From Ruegeria sp. HKCCD4315 (GTDB taxonomy: Bacteria; Pseudomonadota; Alphaproteobacteria; Rhodobacterales; Rhodobacteraceae): a stretch of DNA of 64,000 nt. The stretch is taken from NCBI RefSeq assembly GCF_013112245.1, contig NZ_WVRN01000001.1, positions 1,306,501 through 1,370,500 of the forward strand, given 5' to 3'. A program made the position numbers and the translations under genes. Shown here in pieces: positions 28,965-38,175 of this stretch. The stretch's first letter is position 1. Every line of letters begins with the position of its first letter. The notes below the pieces were generated by a model. It was given only the letters and a program-made list of their open reading frames with translations. It searched no databases and had not been told where the DNA came from.

Positions 28965-29543
28965 ATGAGATCTTCCAAATCCCGCTCGCGGGCCAAGAAT
29001 AACCGCAATCGTCCCTCCGGCGGCAACGTCGTAAACCGTGTGTTTGACAGCTCGGGCCCCGAGGGCAAAGTGCGTGGCACGCCGCAGCAGATCATTGACA
29101 AATACAATCAACTGGCACGTGACGCGCAACTGTCAAACGACCGTGTGGCGGCTGAGAACTTTCAGCAGCATGCCGAGCATTACTTGCGAATGCTGAGCGA
29201 AGCGCAGCGCGAAATGGAAGCCCGCCGGGAAGAGCAGGAGCGCCAGAACCGCGAACGCCAGGCCGAACGGGATCGCGAACGCGCCGAACGTCAAGAACGC
29301 GAAGCCGCCCGTCAGGCCGACCCGGCCGAAGCGCCGCAGCCGGATGTGATGGATTTCGCAGCCCCCGAGGCCGCACCTGAAAGCGGGTTGGTTGAAACTC
29401 CGGAAAGCAAAGAGGCTGAAGGCTCAGCTCCGGAGAAAAAGGAAAAACCTGCACGCAAGCCGCGGGCGCGGAAGCCCAAAGCTGCACCGGTGAGCGAAGA
29501 GGCCCCTAAAACCGATGGGGACGCACCGGAAGCGGCCGAATAA
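28965..29543 (+). CDS. DUF4167 protein
   Basis: A 192-residue protein with the DUF4167 N-terminal domain (basic RSSKSRSRAKNNRNR, then SSGPEGKVRGTPQQIIDKY and NFQQHAEHYLRM). From residue 85 it is a charged helical segment with repeated RQxERxRE, then a proline/acidic linker and a lysine-rich KPRARKPKAAP patch. The family is widespread in alphaproteobacteria, usually near prfA-prmC, and of unknown function; the basic start suggests nucleic-acid binding. The 241-base gap before it contains no gene that I can see. A bidirectional terminator follows. Confidence 0.85.
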   Translation: MRSSKSRSRAKNNRNRPSGGNVVNRVFDSSGPEGKVRGTPQQIIDKYNQLARDAQLSNDRVAAENFQQHAEHYLRMLSEAQREMEARREEQERQNRERQAERDRERAERQEREAARQADPAEAPQPDVMDFAAPEAAPESGLVETPESKEAEGSAPEKKEKPARKPRARKPKAAPVSEEAPKTDGDAPEAAE

Positions 29544-29563
29544 GCCAAGCAACAGATCGAACG

Positions 29564-29594
29564 AAAAGCCCCGGTAGAACCGGGGCTTTTTATT
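29564..29594. terminator. Bidirectional intrinsic terminator
   Basis: AAAAGCCCCGGT and ACCGGGGCTTTT form a perfect 12-bp stem with an AGA loop. T-rich sequence on both sides lets it end the DUF4167 gene and the convergent rsmA gene, whose stop is six bases on. Confidence 0.95.
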
Positions 29595-29595
29595 T

Positions 29596-30438
29596 TCAGG
29601 TCTTTTGAACTTCGCGGGCCAGTGCGCAGAACGCTTCCAGCGGAACTTGTTCCGCGCGTTCCGTGGGCTGAATCCCTGCCGCCAGCAAACGGTCTTCGAT
29701 ATCGGGGGCCACGCCCTTCAATGAAGCCCGCAGCATTTTGCGACGTTGATTGAAGGCCGCAGCCACAACACGGGACAGGATGGCAGCATCGGCAGGATAG
29801 CGGGGCTCGGGCAGGGCGGTCAGGTGAACCACGGCGCTGGACACCTTGGGCGGTGGGGTGAACGCGCCTGGGGGCAGCGACATGGCGATGCGCGCCTCAG
29901 CCCGCCATTGCGCAAGGATGGCGAGACGGCCGTACGCCTTGCTGCCGGGTTGAGCGACGATACGTTCAGCAACTTCGCGTTGGAACATCAGCGTCAGGCT
30001 TTGCCAGAAAGGTGGCCATTCGGGTGGCGTCAGCCAACGGACCAGCAACTCGGTTCCCACGTTATAGGGCAGGTTGGCCGCAACGCGGATCGGCGGCGTC
30101 AGGTGTTCCAGCGGGTTGATTTCCAGCGCATCACCGTTGATGACCTGAAGCCGTCCGGGATACGCCGCAGCGATGTCGTTCAGGGCAGCGATACAGCGCG
30201 TGTCTTTTTCCAGTGCGACGACCTTGCGCGCGCCTTCAGACAAAAGCCCGCGTGTCAAACCGCCGGGGCCAGGGCCGATTTCCAGCACATCACATTCAGT
30301 CAGGTCCCCGGCCTGACGGGCGATCTTGGCGGTCAGGTTAAGGTCCAGCAGGAAGTTCTGACCCAATGACTTGCGCGCCGAGAGCTGATGGGTTGCGATG
30401 ACCTCGCGCAGCGGGGGAAGATTGTCGATAGCGCTCAT
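29596..30438 (-). CDS. rsmA: 16S rRNA dimethyladenosine transferase RsmA (KsgA)
   Basis: RsmA dimethylates two adjacent adenosines near the 3' end of 16S rRNA as a late 30S maturation check. The 280-residue product shows SLGQNFLLD, the SAM motif [19 protein letters not shown], the catalytic NLPYNV and [12 protein letters not shown] start at ATG 30438; seven more codons upstream are possible. It is the last gene of the block lptG-lptD-surA-pdxA-rsmA. Confidence 0.95.
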   Translation of the reverse strand: MSAIDNLPPLREVIATHQLSARKSLGQNFLLDLNLTAKIARQAGDLTECDVLEIGPGPGGLTRGLLSEGARKVVALEKDTRCIAALNDIAAAYPGRLQVINGDALEINPLEHLTPPIRVAANLPYNVGTELLVRWLTPPEWPPFWQSLTLMFQREVAERIVAQPGSKAYGRLAILAQWRAEARIAMSLPPGAFTPPPKVSSAVVHLTALPEPRYPADAAILSRVVAAAFNQRRKMLRASLKGVAPDIEDRLLAAGIQPTERAEQVPLEAFCALAREVQKT

Positions 30439-30487
30439 GATCCGATTACCGTGATGCAAAGGAGCGCATGTGCGCCAGAGATTTTTT

Positions 30488-30520
30488 GCCTCCGGCGGAG
30501 GTATTTTCAGCCAGGTGAAG
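30488..30520. repeat. 3'-end hairpin/T-run element, copy D
   Basis: GCCTCCGGCGGAGG, TATTTTC, AGCCAGGTGAAG reads on the plus strand, ending two bases before the pdxA stop. Unlike the other copies it sits between two genes of the same strand (pdxA then rsmA). CCTCC/GGAGG can form a short hairpin. Confidence 0.8.
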
Positions 30521-30522
30521 GA

Positions 30523-31488
30523 TCAAGAGCTTTTTGCCATGCGTTGAGCGAGCTTCAGGGCCTCGATCAGGCTGGTGGGCGTGGCAATGCCTTTCCCGGC
30601 GATGTCCAGCGCTGTGCCGTGATCCGGCGACGTTCGGATAAAGGGCAGGCCCAGTGTCACATTCACGCCGCGGTCGAAATCCAAGGTTTTGATCGGTATC
30701 AGGGCCTGATCGTGATACATCGCGATCGCCGCATCATAGCGCGCGCGGGCCGCGGCGTGAAACAGCGTATCTGCCGGGTGGGGGCCAGTGAGCGTCGCGC
30801 CATCGAGGTTCAGTTCAGCGACAAGCGAGGCAATCCAATCGCCTTCCTCAGTTCCCATTTTGCCGCCTTCGCCCGCATGAGGGTTGAGGCCAGCGATGGC
30901 GATGCGCGGGTTGGCGATGCCGAACTGCTTGCGAAGGCCAGCAGCGGTAATCTCGATCGTATCGCGTAGGAGATCCGGGGTCAGGGCTTCTGGAACTTGT
31001 GACAACGGAATATGAATTGTAGCAGGCACAACACGCAGTTGATCGCTGGCCAACATCATCACGACCCGTTGCGTTCCAGAAAGGGCGGCAAGAAACTCGG
31101 TATGGCCGGGATAGCTGAATCCGGCCCCGTCTATCAGAGCTTTTTTGTGGATGGGCGCTGTGCAAAGCGCCGAGGCGTGTCCTGCTTTTACCAAGTCGAC
31201 ACCGGTTTCGATGGCATCGATCACAGAAGGTGCATTGGCGGGGTCGGGCTGGCCAGGCACATTGGGGACCAGGAAGTCCAGTTGTAGGACGGGCAACGCT
31301 TGATCGCAGACCGTCAGGGCCTGCGCGGGATCTTCGATTTCCGCGACCGGAGTCCCAGCAGGCAGGTGGCTGGCATCGCCGATATAGAAGAACGGGCAGG
31401 AGCCGCGTAGCTCGTCCCAAGCTTTGGCCGCTATTTCGGGACCGATCCCCGCCGGTTCACCACAGCTGAACGCGATTGGGCGGGTCAT
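30523..31488 (-). CDS. pdxA: 4-hydroxythreonine-4-phosphate dehydrogenase
   Basis: PdxA oxidises 4-phosphohydroxy-L-threonine in the deoxyxylulose-phosphate-dependent route to pyridoxal phosphate. The 321-residue protein has CGEPAGIGPEI at the start, the metal-binding TAPIHKKAL and YPGHTEFLA, GLNPHAGEGGKMGTEE, PADTLFH, YHDQALIPIKTL and FIRTSPDHGTALDIAGKG, as in functional members. Its start overlaps the surA stop by four bases. The order surA-pdxA-rsmA is conserved in many proteobacteria. Confidence 0.95.
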   Translation of the reverse strand: MTRPIAFSCGEPAGIGPEIAAKAWDELRGSCPFFYIGDASHLPAGTPVAEIEDPAQALTVCDQALPVLQLDFLVPNVPGQPDPANAPSVIDAIETGVDLVKAGHASALCTAPIHKKALIDGAGFSYPGHTEFLAALSGTQRVVMMLASDQLRVVPATIHIPLSQVPEALTPDLLRDTIEITAAGLRKQFGIANPRIAIAGLNPHAGEGGKMGTEEGDWIASLVAELNLDGATLTGPHPADTLFHAAARARYDAAIAMYHDQALIPIKTLDFDRGVNVTLGLPFIRTSPDHGTALDIAGKGIATPTSLIEALKLAQRMAKSS

Positions 31489-32738
31489 TCCTGAACGATA
31501 ATAGCGTCGGCCCGCAGCTGTTCCACCAGGCTTTCGGCAAAGGCTGTAAGGCGTTGCTGTGCCAAGGCATTGGCCACGTCCGCGCGAGAGGTGTTTTCAC
31601 CCAGATCACGTGTGCGGTTGCACAGCATCAGGAACATCAGCGTTTGACCGTTGTTGCGCGTCAGGTTTGTAGACACCTCGTTGCGGTCCAGATTGGCCAA
31701 TTCTACCGCGACATCACGGGGCACCTCAGAAGGGGCGGCGTCGATGCGTTCCAAGACTTCTGGGGGTTGATCCTTGGCGATTCCATAAAGGTCATCGCAG
31801 GTGTCGATCTCTTCTTTCAGGCGTGTGGCTTGCGACAGCGCGTCGGCATTGCGGCCACCTGGGATGTAGTAGATCGCATAATCCAGCTTTGAGATCGGGG
31901 CGGCTGAGGTTGCAACTTCACGAAGGCCGCGCATCTGGAACAAGGCGACAGCATTTGGCAACGAAATGGGATCCGTGACCTCTCCGTTTTGAAGTCCCAG
32001 GATTACAGGCTGCAGAGCTGGCGGAAGGTCTGTGATGTTCAGCCAGTCCAACCGTCCGCCCTGATCACGGGTGGCGGCTGCGGAATATTGTGCTGCGGCT
32101 GCCGAAAACGCATCAACACCTTCCAGCCGCGAGATTTCCTGAGCCAGCAGTTCGGTCTGCGCAACGGTTTGCTGATTCACCGGGATGATAATTTCGGACA
32201 AAAGGACTTGAAGCCCACCGCCCCCGGTCTGCCCAAGGGCCCGGTCGATCTCATCTTCGGTGGGACGCGCCTGAGACAGGTAGCGTGAGCTGATGTAGTC
32301 ACGCCAAGCCAACTGATCCGCGATGTAATCCCGAACGGTCTCAGGGTCGACGCCTGATTCCCCAAGCAATTGCAGGAACTGTTCCGAGGATAACTGGCCG
32401 CGCGACGCAAATTCGTCGATGCCCAGTTGGACGGCCTCGGGGGCCGCTTGCACGCCAGCTTCGCGCATGACTTGTTGGCGCAGCTTTGCATTGATCAGGG
32501 CGTCTCGCACGTCGGCTTCGCTGCCGCCGGGCAGGCCCAGTACGTTCAGGAATTGCAGCCGTTGTTCGAGTTCGTACCAGGTAACGATGTCCTGATTGAC
32601 CCGGATCGCAGGAGAAAACAGGCTTTGCGCCATGGAATGCGTGCCTGCAACTGCGAAAATCGCGGCAGTCAGCGCCGGTGCGACCGGTTTAAGCCAACCG
32701 GAACGTAGAAACCTGGAGAAACCTGATATCAACTGCAT
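31485..32738 (-). CDS. surA: Periplasmic chaperone SurA (peptidyl-prolyl isomerase family)
   Basis: SurA guides outer-membrane proteins, LptD among them, from the Sec channel to the BAM complex. The 417-residue product has a signal peptide ending near THSMAQS, an N-terminal SurA domain (IRVNQDIVTWYELEQRLQFL) and a parvulin-like domain (LQVLLSEIIIPV, DQGGRLDWLNITDLPPALQPVI). A second isomerase domain is weak or missing, which is common in alphaproteobacteria. Its gene overlaps lptD by ten bases and pdxA by four. Confidence 0.9.
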   Translation of the reverse strand: MQLISGFSRFLRSGWLKPVAPALTAAIFAVAGTHSMAQSLFSPAIRVNQDIVTWYELEQRLQFLNVLGLPGGSEADVRDALINAKLRQQVMREAGVQAAPEAVQLGIDEFASRGQLSSEQFLQLLGESGVDPETVRDYIADQLAWRDYISSRYLSQARPTEDEIDRALGQTGGGGLQVLLSEIIIPVNQQTVAQTELLAQEISRLEGVDAFSAAAAQYSAAATRDQGGRLDWLNITDLPPALQPVILGLQNGEVTDPISLPNAVALFQMRGLREVATSAAPISKLDYAIYYIPGGRNADALSQATRLKEEIDTCDDLYGIAKDQPPEVLERIDAAPSEVPRDVAVELANLDRNEVSTNLTRNNGQTLMFLMLCNRTRDLGENTSRADVANALAQQRLTAFAESLVEQLRADAIIVQE

Positions 32739-34885
32739 GTTCTCTTGTATGTCTTGCCACCGCTTTCGACAGAGTACCCTGTCAATGACAGGGTAAACCC
32801 GAATTCTGTCGAAGGCTCAATAGTGGATGTTGAAGTAAAGCGCCGGCTTACAGACATGTTAACCTGCACGCATTCGTTGCGATATGTCACGCCCAGACCC
32901 AAACGGATCGGTTCGGATTGGCCCAGATCATAGCGCGCCTGGGCATTCGTCAGCCAGTTCTGATCGACCTGATACCGGCCGACAAGCCAGATTTCCGAGA
33001 TCTCGTCGACGATATTTTCCGCTGGATCCGGTTCCTGCCAGATGTAACTGCCGGAAATCCTCGCAACCTCGTTTGTCCAGGCACCACGCAGTTCTGCTTT
33101 GACAAAACTGAAATCGCTGTCGATCAGTCCGCGACCGCCAAGGGACCAGCCATTGTTGGTTTGAATCTGTCCTGCGATCAGCAGATCGGATGAGGTGCCT
33201 TGCAAACCCGATGTCAGGGTGAAATTCGGATCGGCATCCGCCCGGAACACCTGACCGACGGTGGCCAGCGCCTGCCAGCCGCCTGCACCGTAACGGGCCC
33301 AGTTCAGGCCAACAACACCTGTTGCACCGTCTTCGCGCTGATCTTCCGCTGGGAAACGCGAGAGCGCCAGCAAGTTACCCTGATCGAATTCCTGAAAAGT
33401 GCTCTCGTCATTTGGCACGTCTGTGTCCGACACATGCGTCCATCCGATCTGAGCGATGGGCTCAAGGAATTGCACGGCACCTGATTGCTCGCGCCGCGTC
33501 ATCGGATAGCGCAATGTCAGAGCAGCCCTTGGCGTTGAGCGTGTGACCTGCGAGGGGAAATTGCTGTCATGGCGAATGTTGAACGTGTCGACAGATGCCC
33601 CCAGCGTTACGTCGGCGCGCAGGCCCGAAGCGAAGGTCCAGCTGCGCAGCCACTCTGCGTCAAACGTGGCGCGGGCGATGTCTCGGCCAACAATGTCTGC
33701 GTCGCTTGTACGTTCATGGGCGTGGCCGATAAAGGCCAGCCGCACTTCGCCGCCCAAAGCACCGGGGAAAAAGCGTTTTTCGTAATTCAAATCGAATACG
33801 CGAGACGGAATTTCGTCCTGGTTTTCACTTTCGCGCAGCGTTTTGTAATGGATCAGGCTGGTTTTGAATGCGGTATCTCGCTTGATCCGCTCCAGCGAAA
33901 GTTCACTGCGCAAACGGTCCGGATCAGGCAGGCCGTAATCCACAAGATAGGCATCATCCGAGGCGGTTTGCACTTGGAAGGTCAGCCGGTAGTCATTCTT
34001 GAGGTTGAACCAGCCATTTGCGAACAGGTAGCCACGATCTTGATCAGGCTGAATGTCATCGCGGGTATAGGCACCATCTAACTGAATACGTCCGTTCACA
34101 AAGGCTTGACGGTATCTGTAACCCAACGTTGTCGTGTTGCCTGATACATAAGGTGTCAGCGTCAGGTCCTTGTGGTCCCCCAGCTTGATGAAATACGGAA
34201 CCTGAACGCCTGTTCCCAATTGTGAGGTACTGCGGATCGAAGGCACCAGAAAGCCTGTCGCGCGGTCAAGCGTGGGATCGGGTAGGCGCAGATAGGGGAA
34301 ATAGAATACCGGGTAGTCCAGCACCCGAAGCTGCGCGCCTTCGAAATAGAGCTGTTGTTCCAACTGGTCATGGGTGACACGACGGGCCCTAATCTGCCAG
34401 AGCGGCGGCTTGCCGTTGGCGCAGACATGGCAGGACGTAGCCGAGACTTTACTGAATTGTGTATAGCGGCCCGCTGCTCGTTTTGCCTGGACCGAAGCAA
34501 TCTGAACCTGCTGGTCAAACACCATTCGTGCACCGATCAGCAAACCGTTTTGAATGCCACTGTCGAGCTGTCCAGAGTCCGCCAGCAGCGTTGTCTGACC
34601 GCCCTGATCGATACGGATGGGGCCTTCCAGTGTCAGCTGACCGGTTTCACGGTCATAAGTCACACGCTGAGCGGACAGCTTGATGTCGCCCTGAAAAGCC
34701 TCGACATTGCCTTCAGCCACCAGTTTGCGTTCAGGCGTGATGAAAACCTTGTCGGCGACCAGCAGGGCGGGCTCTTCCTGCGTTTCTGCGCCCTGAGGCT
34801 GTGCAGGCGTCGATTGGGCCACAAGGGGTGCCGGGGCGGACAATGCCAGCGCGCCGGTCAGCAAGAGGGGAACAAAGCGCCGCAT
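32729..34885 (-). CDS. lptD: LPS-assembly protein LptD
   Basis: LptD is the outer-membrane barrel that inserts lipopolysaccharide. The 718-residue protein has a signal peptide, the OstA jellyroll domain (about 40-150, KVFITPERKLVAEGNVEAFQGD), the CHVC pair near 153-156, then a long beta-barrel with alternating aromatic strands and cysteines near the end (NECVQ, KRTCS) for disulfides. Length is somewhat below the E. coli protein (784). It overlaps surA (10 bases) and lptG (1 base), so the three are coupled. Confidence 0.93.
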   Translation of the reverse strand: MRRFVPLLLTGALALSAPAPLVAQSTPAQPQGAETQEEPALLVADKVFITPERKLVAEGNVEAFQGDIKLSAQRVTYDRETGQLTLEGPIRIDQGGQTTLLADSGQLDSGIQNGLLIGARMVFDQQVQIASVQAKRAAGRYTQFSKVSATSCHVCANGKPPLWQIRARRVTHDQLEQQLYFEGAQLRVLDYPVFYFPYLRLPDPTLDRATGFLVPSIRSTSQLGTGVQVPYFIKLGDHKDLTLTPYVSGNTTTLGYRYRQAFVNGRIQLDGAYTRDDIQPDQDRGYLFANGWFNLKNDYRLTFQVQTASDDAYLVDYGLPDPDRLRSELSLERIKRDTAFKTSLIHYKTLRESENQDEIPSRVFDLNYEKRFFPGALGGEVRLAFIGHAHERTSDADIVGRDIARATFDAEWLRSWTFASGLRADVTLGASVDTFNIRHDSNFPSQVTRSTPRAALTLRYPMTRREQSGAVQFLEPIAQIGWTHVSDTDVPNDESTFQEFDQGNLLALSRFPAEDQREDGATGVVGLNWARYGAGGWQALATVGQVFRADADPNFTLTSGLQGTSSDLLIAGQIQTNNGWSLGGRGLIDSDFSFVKAELRGAWTNEVARISGSYIWQEPDPAENIVDEISEIWLVGRYQVDQNWLTNAQARYDLGQSEPIRLGLGVTYRNECVQVNMSVSRRFTSTSTIEPSTEFGFTLSLTGYSVESGGKTYKRTCS

Positions 34886-35985
34886 CAGCCGTCCTCCGCA
34901 TGAAGCAGCAAGCCAAGAGACAGCAAAATGGCAGCAAAGGGCGGTGCCCAGGCAGCGATGTATGTGGGCAATTGTCCGTTTTCCCCGAGGATTTGCGCAA
35001 AGTTGCGGACGAAGTAGATGGCAAAGCCAAGCAGAACCGCTGTTAGTACCGCAATACCCGTTCCGCCAAAGCGGACGTGACGCATGGTGAAGGCTGCTCC
35101 GATCAGGACCATCGAGACCAGAAAGAAGGGGCGTGCCAGTTGCACTTGCAGCCAGACCTCATACTGTTTGGTCGAAAAGCCTGCTTCGCGCAGATCCGCG
35201 ATCAGTTGCGGCAGGTCGTAAACCGAAACGGAATCTTGTTGTCCCAGCGTGTCGAGAATGCGCTGGCGGGTTAGCGAAGTCGGAAGGTCCAGGCGGTCAT
35301 GAACAACGGCGTTGGTTTCGGGGTTCCCACCGTCTTGCATGGACCAGATCTTGGCGTTGGAAAGAATCCACCGGCCATCCTCCAGATCGGCCCGGTCGGC
35401 AATGATCTGTTGGGTTGGCTTTCCATCGCGTGCAAATGTGATCACTGTCACGTCGTCCAGTCCCAGCTTGTCGCCGTTTGAGGTGCCCCGCGCGTGGATC
35501 ACCGCTTGTCCGTTTTCCGCCGATTGGCGCAGCCACAACCCTTCACTGCTGATCGACAGGGCAGAGCTGCCATTGTTGCGATAGGAATCGGACAGGCGCT
35601 GGAACTCTTCCGAGGTGGCAGCGGCGATTGGGTTCAGCAATGCCACGGCCAGCACACCGATGGTGAGTGCAAGAAGGACAGGCGCCACCAAAGCGCGGAT
35701 GCCCGAGCGGCCGGTGGCACGTGTCACCACAAGCTCTGAGGTGCGCGCAAGCCCTACGAAAAGGGCGATGGTCGACAAAATGACCAGCAGCGGTAGCATT
35801 TCGCTGATCGCGGCCGGTGTGTTGAGCAGTGTAAGTTGCAACAACTGACCGAAAGACAGGTCATAATCGTCAAACCGGCGAATCTGTTCGATCAGATCGA
35901 TAAGAATCATCAGTGTTAGGAAAATGCCGCCAATGACCAGAAAACTCTGCATGAAACGTCGGGCGAAGTAGCGGTCGAGGATCAC
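34885..35985 (-). CDS. lptG: LPS export permease LptG
   Basis: LptG with LptF forms the inner-membrane part of the LPS extractor driven by LptB. The 366-residue protein starts with GTG at 35985 (GGGGG is seven bases ahead). It has membrane spans near 11-33, 50-75, 96-118 and three at the C-terminus, with a periplasmic beta-jellyroll domain of about 130-270. LDRYFARR, SELVVTRATGRS, ADLEDGRW and YDLPQLIADLREAG mark LptG rather than LptF. An lptF gene normally precedes it and is missing here; see the note on 35986-36214. Confidence 0.9.
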   Translation of the reverse strand: MILDRYFARRFMQSFLVIGGIFLTLMILIDLIEQIRRFDDYDLSFGQLLQLTLLNTPAAISEMLPLLVILSTIALFVGLARTSELVVTRATGRSGIRALVAPVLLALTIGVLAVALLNPIAAATSEEFQRLSDSYRNNGSSALSISSEGLWLRQSAENGQAVIHARGTSNGDKLGLDDVTVITFARDGKPTQQIIADRADLEDGRWILSNAKIWSMQDGGNPETNAVVHDRLDLPTSLTRQRILDTLGQQDSVSVYDLPQLIADLREAGFSTKQYEVWLQVQLARPFFLVSMVLIGAAFTMRHVRFGGTGIAVLTAVLLGFAIYFVRNFAQILGENGQLPTYIAAWAPPFAAILLSLGLLLHAEDG

Positions 35986-36214
35986 AGGCGCGCCCCCGCA
36001 AAGCTTGCAACACGGGCGTTCGGGCCGCTTGCGCGCGCGCAGAATGTTCTGCGCAACGGCTTATGCCTGCCCTCTCGTGCCACGTCTTTCTCCCCCGAGC
36101 CTGCCGGTTATTTTTCGGAGACCTTAATGCAATTGAAGGCCGGGGAAAACTGCTATCTGGTCAAGCGGTGCTACGCGGGCTAGGTCTTGGGGAACAGAAT
36201 TTGAGGAGTTTACA
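35986..36214. other. Gene-free gap between lptG and pepA where lptF is expected
   Basis: No reading frame longer than a few dozen codons is present. The gap holds an 18-base near-palindrome GCGCAGAATGTTCTGCGC (36037-36054) and, at 36090-36120, CTCCCCCGAG and TTATTTTTCGGAG, which look like a broken piece of the 3'-end element found elsewhere between convergent genes. Upstream of pepA, GAGGAG is the ribosome binding site. Confidence 0.6.
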
Positions 36215-37681
36215 ATGAGCAGTCTGGTACCGATCCGCTTTCAGGAGTTTGACTTGGATGCGATGGCGCAGGCCGAAGGTCGGGTGGTTATCATCATCCC
36301 GTCTGACGGCAAGATGAGCCCCGCCGCCCGAAGGGCTAACCGTCTGACAAAAGGGGCTGTCGCGCGGCTGGTCGAAAGCGGGTCTTTCGAAAAAACCAAG
36401 ACTGCAGATGTGATCTCGCTGGCGTGGCCTGCGGGGATGGTGGCCGAAGCCCTGGACGTTCTGGTGCTGCCGCGCCGCCCTGAGGCGGACGAGGCGCGCA
36501 AGGCGGGTGCTGCTGTGGCAAAGCTGGCAGGCGGCAAGGACGTGCTTGTGATGGTTGGCAATCAGGCGCGCACAGAAGATCTGGCTTTGGGTATCGCGCT
36601 GCGCAGCTACGACTTTGACGCGCATAAGACCAAAGAAAGCGAAGACGCAGGCACGGTCACAATCAGCCATTCGAAACCTGACGAGGCAGAGGCGGAATTT
36701 GCGCCGCTTTACGCAATTGCTGATGGCGTGCGGATGACCCGCGATCTGACCAATGAGCCCGCAAACGTTCTGACAACCTCCGAATTCGCCGACCGCCTGG
36801 TCGAGATGCAGGAGCTGGGCCTTGAGGTCGAAGTTCTGGACGAAGACAAGCTGGCCGAGCTGGGAATGCGCACATTGCTGAGCGTCGGGCAGGGCTCGGA
36901 CAGCCCGTCCAAAGTGGTCGTCATGCACTGGAAGGGGGGTGACAAGGGCGATGCGCCGCTGGCTTTGGTCGGCAAGGGTGTGGTGTTTGACACAGGCGGT
37001 ATCTCTCTGAAACCAGCGGGTGGCATGGAAGAGATGACCATGGATATGGGTGGCGCAGGTGTTGTCGCCGGTACCATGCGCGCGCTGGCCAAGCGTAAGG
37101 CCAAGGCCAATGTCGTTGGTCTGGTTGGATTGGTTGAAAACATGCCATCCGGCAATGCCACACGCCCCGGTGATGTGGTCAAGTCTATGAAAGGCGATAC
37201 GGTCGAGATCATCAACACCGATGCCGAAGGTCGCTTGGTTCTGTGCGACGTGATGTGGTACGCGCAGGAACGGTTCAGCCCCGTTGGCATGATCGATCTG
37301 GCCACGCTTACCGGCGCGATCATCATCGGGCTGGGGCACGAGAATGCCGGTGTGTTCTCGAACAACGATACATTCTGCAACGCATTCCTGAAATCCGCCA
37401 AGGCCGAGGATGAAGGCGCGTGGCGGATGCCGTTGGGCGATGCCTATGACAAGTTGCTGAAATCGCGAATCGCCGACATGAAAAACATAGGGGGTCGGCC
37501 CGCGGGCTCGATCACCGCCGCGCAGTTCCTGCAACGGTTTGTCAAAGAAGAAACGCCTTGGATCCATCTGGATATCGCGGGTGTGGCCTCGGTTTCCGCT
37601 GAGACATCTTATGCACCCAAAGGCGCCACCGGTTGGGGTGTTCGCGCGCTCAGCCGGTTTGTGCAGGACAATTTCGAGTAG
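36215..37681 (+). CDS. pepA: Leucyl aminopeptidase (M17)
   Basis: PepA removes N-terminal residues from peptides with two metal ions and in some bacteria also binds DNA. The 488-residue product has the M17 core: GKGVVFDTGGISLKP (metal Lys/Asp), MDMGGAGVVAGTM, NMPSGNATRPGDVVKS, NTDAEGRLVLCD (the family signature) and GASYAPK-like SYAPKGATGWGVRAL at the end. The less conserved N-terminal domain covers residues 1-170. It is followed after four bases by holC, a pairing seen in many proteobacteria. Confidence 0.95.
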   Translation: MSSLVPIRFQEFDLDAMAQAEGRVVIIIPSDGKMSPAARRANRLTKGAVARLVESGSFEKTKTADVISLAWPAGMVAEALDVLVLPRRPEADEARKAGAAVAKLAGGKDVLVMVGNQARTEDLALGIALRSYDFDAHKTKESEDAGTVTISHSKPDEAEAEFAPLYAIADGVRMTRDLTNEPANVLTTSEFADRLVEMQELGLEVEVLDEDKLAELGMRTLLSVGQGSDSPSKVVVMHWKGGDKGDAPLALVGKGVVFDTGGISLKPAGGMEEMTMDMGGAGVVAGTMRALAKRKAKANVVGLVGLVENMPSGNATRPGDVVKSMKGDTVEIINTDAEGRLVLCDVMWYAQERFSPVGMIDLATLTGAIIIGLGHENAGVFSNNDTFCNAFLKSAKAEDEGAWRMPLGDAYDKLLKSRIADMKNIGGRPAGSITAAQFLQRFVKEETPWIHLDIAGVASVSAETSYAPKGATGWGVRALSRFVQDNFE

Positions 37682-37685
37682 GCTT

Positions 37686-38144
37686 ATGGGCGCTGTCTAT
37701 TTCTACCACCTGACCCGCCAGCCGCTGGAGCGCACCTTGCCGGTGCTGCTGGACAAGGCGCGGCAGGCCGGGTGGAAGATTGACGTGCGGGGCATCGACC
37801 CCGCGCGGATGGACTGGCTGGATGAAAAGCTGTGGCTGGGGCCCGAAGACGGGTTCCTGCCGCATGGCCGCGAAGGTGGCCCCCATGACGCAGAGCAGCC
37901 AATTTTGCTGACCACAGGTTCGGAAGCTGCCAATGGCGCGTCCTGCGTCATGGCCGTTGACGGCGCGCCGGTCGAGGCGGAAGAAGTCACCGCGATGGAA
38001 CGTGTGTGCATCCTGTTTGATGGCAATGACGATATGGCTGTTCAACACGCGCGGGGGCAGTGGAAATCGCTGACCGCTGCGGGGTGTTCGGCACAATACT
38101 GGTCGGAGGAATCCGGGCGGTGGGAAAAGAAGGCTGAAGCCTGA
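37686..38144 (+). CDS. holC: DNA polymerase III subunit chi
   Basis: HolC links the clamp-loader to single-strand binding protein in the replisome. The 152-residue product begins MGAVYFYHLTRQPLERTLPVLLDKA and contains EKLWLGPEDGFLPHG and the later CILFDGNDDMAVQHAR, fitting the chi family. I start at ATG 37686, four bases after the pepA stop, since the longer frame from 37539 lies inside pepA. Partner psi (holD) is usually absent in this group. Confidence 0.88.
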   Translation: MGAVYFYHLTRQPLERTLPVLLDKARQAGWKIDVRGIDPARMDWLDEKLWLGPEDGFLPHGREGGPHDAEQPILLTTGSEAANGASCVMAVDGAPVEAEEVTAMERVCILFDGNDDMAVQHARGQWKSLTAAGCSAQYWSEESGRWEKKAEA

Positions 38145-38175
38145 CGGGCGACGCCGTTTTCGGGAGATTTGAAAG

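Noticed and set aside
36161..37567. 468-codon minus-strand open frame
   Set aside because: Antisense to pepA, whose catalytic motifs are complete. The frame has no motif or start site of its own.
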